Shown piece after piece: positions 9,247-17,093 of a stretch of DNA of 64,000 nt. This DNA comes from Sphingobacterium prati. Lineage in GTDB: Bacteria > Bacteroidota > Bacteroidia > Sphingobacteriales > Sphingobacteriaceae. The stretch covers positions 1 through 64,000 of the forward strand of contig NZ_JABJWY010000034.1 in assembly GCF_013167215.1 (NCBI RefSeq). The letters are read 5' to 3'. Position numbers and translations under genes: made by a program. The first letter of the stretch is position 1; each line of letters starts with the position of its first letter. Under the pieces are notes generated by a model. That model saw only the letters and a list, made by a program, of their open reading frames with translations, did not search any database and had not been told where the DNA came from.

Positions 9247-10668
9247 ATGAAAAAACGATTTAATATACTTATGCTAGCCTTCATGCTTGCTTTGAATAGT
9301 TGTGATAAATACCTTGACAATACCCCATTGCCCCTGAGTGTGATCCCTTCTGAAAGTCTCTACCAATCAGATAAGTTGGTCGCTAGTGTCGTCAATGGTA
9401 TCTTTGTTTCAACCACAACCGCCGGTGCCTTCTCTGGGCCTACTTTTTCGGATATGGTCATGGTGAGCGGGATGTTTACTGATGAACTTCGAAATTTGGT
9501 CCCCGGTAATAATTTTGATGTTTTTTATAAAAATAATATTCAGCCTGAAAATAGCCCATTCTGGAACGATTTCTACGGAAATATATACATCGCCAATGCT
9601 GCATTGGAAGGTATACAGTCGACGTCCGCGAATCTTCAGTTTAAGGAACAATGGCTTGGTGAGTGTTACTTCATGCGGGCATTCTTATATTATCATTTAG
9701 TTAACTTTTATGGAGGAGTGCCCCTGGCAGTGACAAGTGACTACAGGGTCAACAATCGCCTGTCGCGTTCGTCCGAAGAATTGGTCTTTAAGCAGATTAT
9801 AGCGGATCTAAAATTGGCCAAAAACCTCCTTAGCGATGGGTATAGGGATGGTTCGGGAAATTCGAGTACCAAGCGTGTACGGCCCAATAAGGCGGCTGCG
9901 ACAGCGCTTTTGGCCCGGGCATACCTTTATGCAGGGCAGTGGCAGGAGGCTGAAAACGAAGCAACGGAAGTTATTCAGGATGCCAATTATGCCTTAGAGT
10001 CCTTAAATAAAGTGTTTTTGGCGGGAAGCAAAGAGACGATATGGTCTTTGGCAAATGGTGAACCCAAAACGAATGCCTATTTTAAGGCCTTTAATAATGG
10101 CATGCCAGCGGTGCTAACCGGTAACCAGACGCCAGGTACATTTAATATTTTTGGCGTAATAACAGACCAATTGTATGCTAGTTTTGAGCCTGCTGATGAG
10201 CGCTTGAACAGCTGGGTACGTACGGTCAAGGCAGAAGCTTCCGCAACACGGCCTGAAACAATTTACCATCTGCCCAATAAGTACAGTTCTAATGTGAATG
10301 ATGCTGAATTGACTGTGCCTTTGCGCTTGGCTGAACAATACCTCATCCGAGCTGAAGCGCGTGCGCATAGCAACAAAAATACCGCTTGGGATGACCTGAA
10401 TATAGTGCGCAAGCGAGCGGGACTAGCAGCAATCCAAACAGGGGATATCATGGTTGCAATCGCCCAGGAACGGCGTGTCGAATTATTCACGGAAAGTGGA
10501 CACCGCTTTTTTGATCTCAAACGCACCAAGCAGATTGATCAGGTCATGCAAAATGTCAGTCCGTTGAAGCAAAGTAATTGGAAATCTTATATGGCATTAT
10601 GGCCTATTCCAAATGTGGATCTATTTCAAAATCCAAATTTGACGCCTAATCCCGGCTATGGTCAATAA
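9247..10668 (+). CDS. RagB/SusD family nutrient-binding outer membrane lipoprotein
   Basis: 473 residues starting with a lipoprotein signal (MLAFMLALNSC, lipobox LNSC with Cys about residue 19). The family's conserved helical core appears as EQWLGECYFMRAFLYYHLVN and FYGGVPLAV. The C-terminal part has the typical ERRVELFTESGHRFFDLKRT followed by WPIPNVDLFQNPNLTPNPGY. It sits on the cell surface as the lid of the adjacent SusC channel. At 473 residues it is slightly short for the family but complete. The stop-to-start gap from SusC is 9 bases, so they are co-transcribed. Confidence 0.94.
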   Translation: MKKRFNILMLAFMLALNSCDKYLDNTPLPLSVIPSESLYQSDKLVASVVNGIFVSTTTAGAFSGPTFSDMVMVSGMFTDELRNLVPGNNFDVFYKNNIQPENSPFWNDFYGNIYIANAALEGIQSTSANLQFKEQWLGECYFMRAFLYYHLVNFYGGVPLAVTSDYRVNNRLSRSSEELVFKQIIADLKLAKNLLSDGYRDGSGNSSTKRVRPNKAAATALLARAYLYAGQWQEAENEATEVIQDANYALESLNKVFLAGSKETIWSLANGEPKTNAYFKAFNNGMPAVLTGNQTPGTFNIFGVITDQLYASFEPADERLNSWVRTVKAEASATRPETIYHLPNKYSSNVNDAELTVPLRLAEQYLIRAEARAHSNKNTAWDDLNIVRKRAGLAAIQTGDIMVAIAQERRVELFTESGHRFFDLKRTKQIDQVMQNVSPLKQSNWKSYMALWPIPNVDLFQNPNLTPNPGYGQ

Positions 10669-10713
10669 ACATCTATATAAACATACAACACACATTAAAA
10701 AGATCTTTACATC

Positions 10714-11856
10714 ATGAAAATTATAAAAATTATCGCATTATTCTTGCTTCCGGTTCTCACCTTCGGGCAGGAGTTCAAGTTCAAGGTTGATATCAGGTTA
10801 AAAAATGCCAATCCAAAGGCGATGGCATACCTTGTCCAAAATTATGGTTGGACAAATGCCAAAATAGTGGACAGTGTGATATCCGCTAATGGTCATTTCG
10901 TGTTTATCGGTGTGCGGGATGAGCCAGAACGCCTAGCGATTGTAATGGATCACCAGGGTATGCACAAGCTTCCTCATTTCAAAAATGCCGATACAAAGGA
11001 AATATTCCTGGAGAAAGGAACGATAACTGTATTGGGGACCGATAGCCTGAAAACAGCCAATATTAAAGGTGGAAAGGTGAATAAAGACTTTCAGCACTAC
11101 AATCAAACGGTATCGAAACGGGTAGAAGCGTTTCAAGAACCGATGCACAAGATGTTTAATAAAGCTGACAATGCGGAGCGTTCAAGCACTGAATTTCAAC
11201 AGAAACTGGTGAATTGGTTTGATAGAACGAATGCTTACCAGGATTCATTGACACGGATATTTATTATTGAAAATCCAGCCTCTTATGTGAGTTGGTCAAT
11301 GTTACAACGCATAGCGCAAAAAGATTTCGATGCTACACAAAACGTGGATAGCTTCAAAAAATTAAGTAGCGAAGTAAAAGCTTATCCTTCAGCAGCCCAA
11401 GTGGCTAATTATATTCAGGAGCAGAACACCTTAGCTGTTGGCAATCTCGCACCAGACTTTAGCCAGCCGGACACACTGGGGAAACTGGTTAGTCTCGCAG
11501 ACTTTCGGGGACAATATGTGCTATTGGATTTTTGGGCTTCTTGGTGCGGCCCTTGCCGCAATGAAAATCCTACGGTCGTAAAAGCCTATCATAAGTTTAA
11601 GGATAAAAATTTCACCGTATTGGGTGTCTCCCTAGATGGTGCCAGTCAGCGGGAGGCCTGGATAAATGCGATCCATAGTGATGGTTTGCCTTGGACCCAG
11701 GTGGCAGACCTGAAAGGCTGGAAAAATGAAGCTGCACGACTTTACAAAGTTATGTCTATCCCGCGTAATTTCTTAATTGATCCGACGGGAAAGATTGTCG
11801 CCAGAAATCTTCGTGGTCCGGCTTTGGAACAGTATTTAGTTAAGTTTTTAAATTAA
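10714..11856 (+). CDS. TlpA-like thiol-disulfide oxidoreductase with DUF4369-type N-terminus
   Basis: 380 residues. A signal peptide (MKIIKIIALFLLPVLTFGQ) is followed by a beta-rich DUF4369-like domain (about 20-120), a helical linker, and a C-terminal thioredoxin/AhpC-TSA domain from about residue 245. The active site is WASWCGPC (about residues 273-280). The protein is periplasmic or surface-associated. Such proteins are often encoded downstream of SusC/SusD loci in Sphingobacteriaceae, where they may keep thiols of imported peptides or receptor proteins reduced. It lies 45 bases after the SusD gene, probably in the same transcript. Confidence 0.92.
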   Translation: MKIIKIIALFLLPVLTFGQEFKFKVDIRLKNANPKAMAYLVQNYGWTNAKIVDSVISANGHFVFIGVRDEPERLAIVMDHQGMHKLPHFKNADTKEIFLEKGTITVLGTDSLKTANIKGGKVNKDFQHYNQTVSKRVEAFQEPMHKMFNKADNAERSSTEFQQKLVNWFDRTNAYQDSLTRIFIIENPASYVSWSMLQRIAQKDFDATQNVDSFKKLSSEVKAYPSAAQVANYIQEQNTLAVGNLAPDFSQPDTLGKLVSLADFRGQYVLLDFWASWCGPCRNENPTVVKAYHKFKDKNFTVLGVSLDGASQREAWINAIHSDGLPWTQVADLKGWKNEAARLYKVMSIPRNFLIDPTGKIVARNLRGPALEQYLVKFLN

Positions 11857-12258
11857 CGTGTTGAATAAGTTCATGTTGTGGCAAGTGCTGAAGAGCTATA
11901 TCAGGCCAAATATTTTCGGTAGGAATCGATAAGTACCTCACAGCGGCCTATGGCACACGGGTAAGCTTCGCAACAAGTCGCTTACTGGGGCGATGGAATT
12001 GACGGGGAAGCATTGTTGCCTCAATATCCAACCTTACAGCAGTATATGTCAAAACAGGAGAGAAGAAAGCTGAAAAAAATCCTTTTTTCTATAACATGAT
12101 GATGCGTTTTCTGAATAATGTATTGCCTAGTATCAATATTTCTATAAATTTTATCGTTTTTTACCTGCTATATTGATAATTGTTTGGTTAAACTTTAATA
12201 TTGTTGGAAATATTATTGCCAACTATTGTCAAGATTATGTTCTCTAAATTGTTTATTT
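11857..12258. other. Intergenic region with a possible gene remnant
   Basis: About 400 bases between the thioredoxin and M16 protease genes. A start-less frame at 11965-12099 on the plus strand encodes about 44 residues (VAYWGDGIDGEALLPQYPT, then a basic stretch KQERRKLKK) before a stop. It looks like the tail of a protein, but I do not recognise the family. The last 100 bases are AT-rich and should hold the protease promoter; no perfect TAnnTTTG box was found. Confidence 0.3.
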
Positions 12259-15198
12259 ATGAATAGAAAAATGAAAACAGTAGCTTTCCTATCGCTATTG
12301 TTTATTACGACCGGAATTCAGGCTCAGGTCGGAAAATACCAGTGGAAAGAGACCTCAGAGGGGGGCTATACCTATAAATACGTGACCAATGACCCGGTTC
12401 AAACGCGGTTTTACAAATTGAAAAATGGATTGACCGTCATTTTAAGCCCAAATAACAAGCAACCTCGCATACAGGCATATATTGCAACCAAGGCTGGTAG
12501 CAAAACAGATCCAAAAGATCATACTGGGCTCGCACATTACCTGGAACACATGCTTTTTAAGGGAACCGACAAGTTTGGTAGTTTGGACTGGTCCAAGGAA
12601 AAACCGCTGCTGGACGAGATTGACAATCTCTATGAAAAATACAACCATAGTACCGACGTGAATGAACGTACTGCTATCTATAAAGAAATCGACCGTGTAT
12701 CAGGGGAGGCATCAAAATATGCTATTCCGAATGAATATGATAAACTGATGAGCAGCATGGGCTCCAAGGGTACAAATGCATTTACCTCATTTGAGCAAAC
12801 TGTCTACGTCGAAGATATCCCCAGCAATGTGATCGATAAGTATCTGACCGTACAAGCGGAGCGATTCCGAAATCCCATCCTCCGGTTATTCCACACAGAG
12901 CTTGAATCGGTTTACGAAGAAAAAAATATAAGTTTAGATAACGATAATAGAAAATCGATCGAAGCTATTTTTGCGGCCATGTTTCCCAATAATAACTACG
13001 GTAAGCAAACCGTTTTGGGCTCTGTGGAGCACCTTAAAAATCCATCGCTCAAAGCCATCCGTGAATATTACAACACCTATTATGTTCCGAATAATATGGG
13101 CGTTATCATGTCGGGTGATTTTAATCCTACCGATGTGATTAAGCGCATTGACAAGGCGTTTTCAGGCATGAAGTCCAAACCCGTGCCAGCATATACCTTT
13201 GAGCAAGAGCAGCCCATCACAAATCCGATTTCAAAGACGATCAAAGGCCCTGCTTCTGAATATGTATTAATGGGTTTTCGTTTCCCGGGGGCAGCACATC
13301 CAGATGCGCAGATCCTCAATTTAATGGCTAATGTACTTACCAACGGATCTGCTGGTCTGATCGATCTAGACCTTGTTAAGTCTCAGAAATTATTGGGAGC
13401 AGGTGCATTTCCTTATATTCTAAAAGATTATTCGATGCTTATTCTTCAGGGTAACCCGGGCACCGGCCAGAGCCTTGAAGATGTCAAAAAACTGTTGTTA
13501 GCGGAATTGGAGAAATTGAAAAAAGGAGATTTCTCTGCAGACCTGTTGACATCTATCATCAATAATGAAAGAAAATCACAGATTAAACTCTTTGAAAACT
13601 ACTCCAGTACCGCAGAACAGCTTATGTCGGGCTTTAACGCGGAGTTGGATTGGGCAAAAGAGTTGGCTTATACAGACCGCTTAGCTAAGATTACAAAAGA
13701 AGATATTGTTCGCTTTGCAAATAAATACATTTCTGACGTCAATTATGTGACGGTCTTCAAGGAAAAAGGTCAGGATGCCAATGTAGATAAAGTAGTCAAG
13801 CCAGCCATTACGCCTATTACGGTCAATCGGAACGTAGAGTCTGCATTTTTGAAACAGATCAACGCAATGCCGGAGCAGAATATCAACCCCAAATGGATAG
13901 ATTTTGATCAGGAGATTTCCAAATCAAAGCTGAAGGATTTGGATGTATTAGCTGTTCAAAACAAAGATAACGAACTATTCTCCCTGACTTATCATTATGA
14001 TTTTGGTAGCTGGGACAATAAGTTACTGGGCTTGGCCGTCGGATACCTGGAATTTTTGGGTACAAAGAATAGGAGCAGTGAAGAGTTTAGCAAAGCATTC
14101 TATAAGCTGGCGTCAGACTTTTCAGTTTCTTCTGGAAATGAAGAAAGTAGTGTTTCTATTTCCGGTTTGGGAAGTAATTTTAAAGAGTCGGTCGGTCTGT
14201 TGCAAGATCTGATGCATAACTGTGTAGCGGATGAGCGGGCATTTACCGCATTCATTGACCGTGTTAAAAAATCCAGGACCAATGCCAAGGAGAATAAAGC
14301 TTCTATCATGGAGGGGCTGAAAGCATATGCACGTTATGGGGCCAAAAACCCATTTAATTATACCTATACGGATCAGGAGTTGGATGGATTGAAAGCTTCG
14401 GACCTCGTAGCGGTATTGCATAAGTTAGCGAATGCGAAACACCGTATTCTCTATTATGGACCGGAGCCTGTAAATGAGTTGGTGAAAAATCTGACACCGC
14501 TAAAAAACAATAACACGGCCTATGCAACAATAGAAAAGGGTGTAAAATTTGTAGAAAAGCCGACTGATGAGAGCAAAGTCTTTTTTGCACAGTATGGTAT
14601 GAAGCAGGTTGAAGTATTCTGGATCAGAAATTCAGGGTTATTTGATAAAAACCAACTTCCGACGGTTACATTTTTCAATGGATACTTTGGAGGCGGTATG
14701 GGCAGTATTGTATTCCAGACGCTTCGGGAATCCAAAGCATTGGCCTATACGACTTATGCCTACTATGGACAACCACAAAAGAAAGAAAACCATGGCATAG
14801 TCGGTGCTTATATAGGAACGCAATCTGATAAGTTTAAAGATGCTGTAGGCGGTATGAATGAGCTTTTGAATGAATTGCCAGAATCAGCTGTAGGCTTGGA
14901 GTCGGTGCGTACGAATTTGTTAAAATCACTGGCTAGTGAACGTATCACGGGCACTGGTATCCTCTCAAGCTATATGGCAGCACAACGCCGTGGACTGACA
15001 GAAGATTCAAGAAAAATGATCTTTGAAAAGATTCCTCACTTGACATACAGTGATCTTAAACAATTTCACAGCGATAATATAAGCCGTAAGCCGTATATCT
15101 ATTGCATTGTAGGAGAGGAGAAGGACCTGAATCAGGATAACATCACAGCGCTTGGTAAAATCAGTAAGCTTAGCTTAAACGAAATCTTTGGATACTAA
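12259..15198 (+). CDS. M16 family zinc metalloprotease (insulinase/pitrilysin type)
   Basis: About 979 residues with a signal peptide (MKTVAFLSLLFITTGIQA). The inverted zinc motif HxxEH is present as GLAHYLEHMLFKGT, and the downstream glutamate region is HTELESVYEEKN. Three further M16 half-domains follow, including the inactive C-terminal half with NGYFGGGMGSIVFQTLRES. ATG codons at 12226, 12259 and 12271 are in frame; 12259 or 12271 gives a normal signal peptide, while 12226 adds an odd 11-residue extension. The enzyme is likely periplasmic and degrades peptides up to several kilodaltons. Its position after a SusC/SusD/TlpA set supports peptide use. A hairpin terminator follows. Confidence 0.92.
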   Translation: MNRKMKTVAFLSLLFITTGIQAQVGKYQWKETSEGGYTYKYVTNDPVQTRFYKLKNGLTVILSPNNKQPRIQAYIATKAGSKTDPKDHTGLAHYLEHMLFKGTDKFGSLDWSKEKPLLDEIDNLYEKYNHSTDVNERTAIYKEIDRVSGEASKYAIPNEYDKLMSSMGSKGTNAFTSFEQTVYVEDIPSNVIDKYLTVQAERFRNPILRLFHTELESVYEEKNISLDNDNRKSIEAIFAAMFPNNNYGKQTVLGSVEHLKNPSLKAIREYYNTYYVPNNMGVIMSGDFNPTDVIKRIDKAFSGMKSKPVPAYTFEQEQPITNPISKTIKGPASEYVLMGFRFPGAAHPDAQILNLMANVLTNGSAGLIDLDLVKSQKLLGAGAFPYILKDYSMLILQGNPGTGQSLEDVKKLLLAELEKLKKGDFSADLLTSIINNERKSQIKLFENYSSTAEQLMSGFNAELDWAKELAYTDRLAKITKEDIVRFANKYISDVNYVTVFKEKGQDANVDKVVKPAITPITVNRNVESAFLKQINAMPEQNINPKWIDFDQEISKSKLKDLDVLAVQNKDNELFSLTYHYDFGSWDNKLLGLAVGYLEFLGTKNRSSEEFSKAFYKLASDFSVSSGNEESSVSISGLGSNFKESVGLLQDLMHNCVADERAFTAFIDRVKKSRTNAKENKASIMEGLKAYARYGAKNPFNYTYTDQELDGLKASDLVAVLHKLANAKHRILYYGPEPVNELVKNLTPLKNNNTAYATIEKGVKFVEKPTDESKVFFAQYGMKQVEVFWIRNSGLFDKNQLPTVTFFNGYFGGGMGSIVFQTLRESKALAYTTYAYYGQPQKKENHGIVGAYIGTQSDKFKDAVGGMNELLNELPESAVGLESVRTNLLKSLASERITGTGILSSYMAAQRRGLTEDSRKMIFEKIPHLTYSDLKQFHSDNISRKPYIYCIVGEEKDLNQDNITALGKISKLSLNEIFGY

Positions 15199-15244
15199 TC
15201 CAAACGGCAGAGATAGTTTTAATAGTTTATAATTGTATTGTTTT

Positions 15245-15277
15245 AGGGACCGCGTTGGCATACGTCGGTCCCTTTGT
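15245..15277 (+). terminator. Terminator after the M16 protease gene
   Basis: An 8-base stem AGGGACCG/CGGTCCCT with a 13-base loop is followed by TTGTTTTCC. It lies 47 bases after the stop codon and between convergent genes. Confidence 0.75.
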
Positions 15278-15316
15278 TTTCCTATAACCATCAGGTCGCA
15301 AAGCCAGTAGCACAGG

Positions 15317-15952
15317 CTATTTCTTTTTAACGTATATATATTTGATGCCGTACCAAGCGACTTCATCGTTCTCATTTTTCATATCTTCAGGGCTCTTAAA
15401 AAGGTATTTATTGTCATTGAAATAATATGTATACGATATTTCACCCGAATTGTGACCGTTTTCAGCATAAAAATAGGGCGGCGTAAACTTTTGAAAACTA
15501 TAAAAACGCACATATTGCTCCACTGTATCTTTCTTTCGCATACCATAAAATTCCCAAAATCTTGCATAGCGGTTCCACCGGAAAACACTGTCTTTCCGTT
15601 GCTCAAATCTAAAATCATTGATTTCATACTTGTAGGGTCTTTCGAAGGTACTGTCTTTGGTAACGGTTAGCGTATCGTACTGATAACTGCTCAGCTTGGT
15701 AGAATTCCAAAAAGTTTCCGGTCCTTCCTGTGCAGAGATATCAACACCGCCCTTGAGCGACCCTCTATATGCTTTAAAAACGATGACATCTTTCCGTAAA
15801 AACAGAAAGGTATCTCTAATGGCTTTGACTGGCTCTTCGGGCTTTTCTATAACTTTTTCTGGTATCTCTGGTATACTGTTATCCTTGTTGCATCCATAGA
15901 TAAAAATGGCGGCAGAAAATAGAAATAAAGCAATCCTAAGTGTTGTTTTCAT
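15317..15952 (-). CDS. Hypothetical lipoprotein
   Basis: 211 residues with a clear lipoprotein signal: MKTTLRIALFLFSAAIFIYGC, Cys at residue 21, then NKDNS. The rest is polar and rich in aromatic and charged residues (YKYEINDFRFEQRKDSVFRW, YARFWEFYG) and probably beta-rich. I recognise no domain. It stands alone between a convergent protease gene and a divergent small secreted protein gene at 16195, with which it may share the AT-rich spacer. Confidence 0.75.
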   Translation of the reverse strand: MKTTLRIALFLFSAAIFIYGCNKDNSIPEIPEKVIEKPEEPVKAIRDTFLFLRKDVIVFKAYRGSLKGGVDISAQEGPETFWNSTKLSSYQYDTLTVTKDSTFERPYKYEINDFRFEQRKDSVFRWNRYARFWEFYGMRKKDTVEQYVRFYSFQKFTPPYFYAENGHNSGEISYTYYFNDNKYLFKSPEDMKNENDEVAWYGIKYIYVKKK

Positions 15953-16194
15953 AAAATTATTTTTTCATTACCTAATGTTGTTGCTGTAATTTATTGTTTT
16001 GATATATATTTATTTCCCCAAACAATACTCAAAGATAGCAATATTTAGACTGGTTCAATAAAAATTGAAAAAAAATATCTCGAATTAAGATAATTTGTAT
16101 ATTTTGAGGTATGATCGGAGACGAGTCTTCGTTAATGGTTAAGTACAAAATTTCAAATACGGTTTCTTGGTGAATATTAACAGCTATTAAAAAT

Positions 16195-16716
16195 ATGAAG
16201 AAAATACTTTTGTGCGCTCTTTTGTCATGGTTTGGCTTGAGTATAGCACACGGCCAGAATCCACACAGCCGATATAATATGACAGATACAGTACCTTCGA
16301 CAGTTTATAAAAAGCGCAATGATATAAGCCAAGTGAACGTAGAGGTTTTGGGTAAGCTGTACAAAGGAGACTTGATGGGGACTTTGAAGCCCGAAGGTGT
16401 TAAATCCGTAGACGTTGACAAGGGGAAACAGCTTGTTATAATCGAACTAAATCAGAACTATAAGCCGGTCTTGATTACGCTATCCGATCTGCAAAAAAAA
16501 TATACAAACGTTAAATCTAATCGTGTCATACTTATGGTAGATGATCAAATAGTTCAGCAAAGTCCTGCTGAGGTATTTGTAGATATAAGTAATATCATGC
16601 AGATTGATGTCTCCCCAGTGAAATCTATCGGTGATATCGATGAGCTTTATATGATAAACCTGTGGGTGCGCAACGAAAAAAACATAAAGGAATTGAATAG
16701 AATTATTCTTCGCTAA
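16195..16716 (+). CDS. Hypothetical secreted protein
   Basis: 173 residues with a type I signal peptide (MKKILLCALLSWFGLSIAHG, cleavage about residue 20). The mature part contains a short TonB-plug-like look (MGTLKPEGVKSVDVDKGKQL), but it is too short for a receptor and no family is recognised. A bidirectional-looking hairpin terminator follows 63 bases downstream. Function unknown; envelope location likely. Confidence 0.7.
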   Translation: MKKILLCALLSWFGLSIAHGQNPHSRYNMTDTVPSTVYKKRNDISQVNVEVLGKLYKGDLMGTLKPEGVKSVDVDKGKQLVIIELNQNYKPVLITLSDLQKKYTNVKSNRVILMVDDQIVQQSPAEVFVDISNIMQIDVSPVKSIGDIDELYMINLWVRNEKNIKELNRIILR

Positions 16717-16779
16717 GGATTGGCTATTCAGTTCATTATGCATTAATGATTTTTATGCTATTCATTCATAGTTTATGAT

Positions 16780-16816
16780 AAATGCCACGAATAATTGTTA
16801 TTCGTGGCATTTTTAT
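16780..16816 (+). terminator. Terminator after the small secreted protein gene
   Basis: A perfect 15-base stem, AAATGCCACGAATAA with TTATTCGTGGCATTT, closes a 3-base loop (TTG) and is followed by TTATATAA. Stem symmetry allows use in either direction. Confidence 0.9.
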
Positions 16817-17093
16817 ATAATAAACACTTTATAACCTTGTTAAATTTTAACACACTGATTTGTTTTACTTTGTTTTTTTAACGCAATGGTTTCTCTAAAT
16901 TAATAATCCGTTTAAACACTTGTTTTATACTTGTGCACGATTGGAAATCACAAACAAACCAGTCAAACATGAAAGACGGACAGGTTACGGTAAGTCGCTG
17001 ACAATTCCCTTGATTTAAGTAATATGGCCTACTCTGGCAACCCATATCAAATTCAATGAGGGGTAGGATATAGTTTTTAAGCAATACCAGAAT
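16817..17093. other. Leader region of the phospholipase C gene
   Basis: AT-rich for its first 100 bases, then more mixed. It should contain the promoter of the phospholipase gene (TTTACTTTG near 16865 is a near match to the TAnnTTTG box). No open frame on either strand is convincing. Confidence 0.4.
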
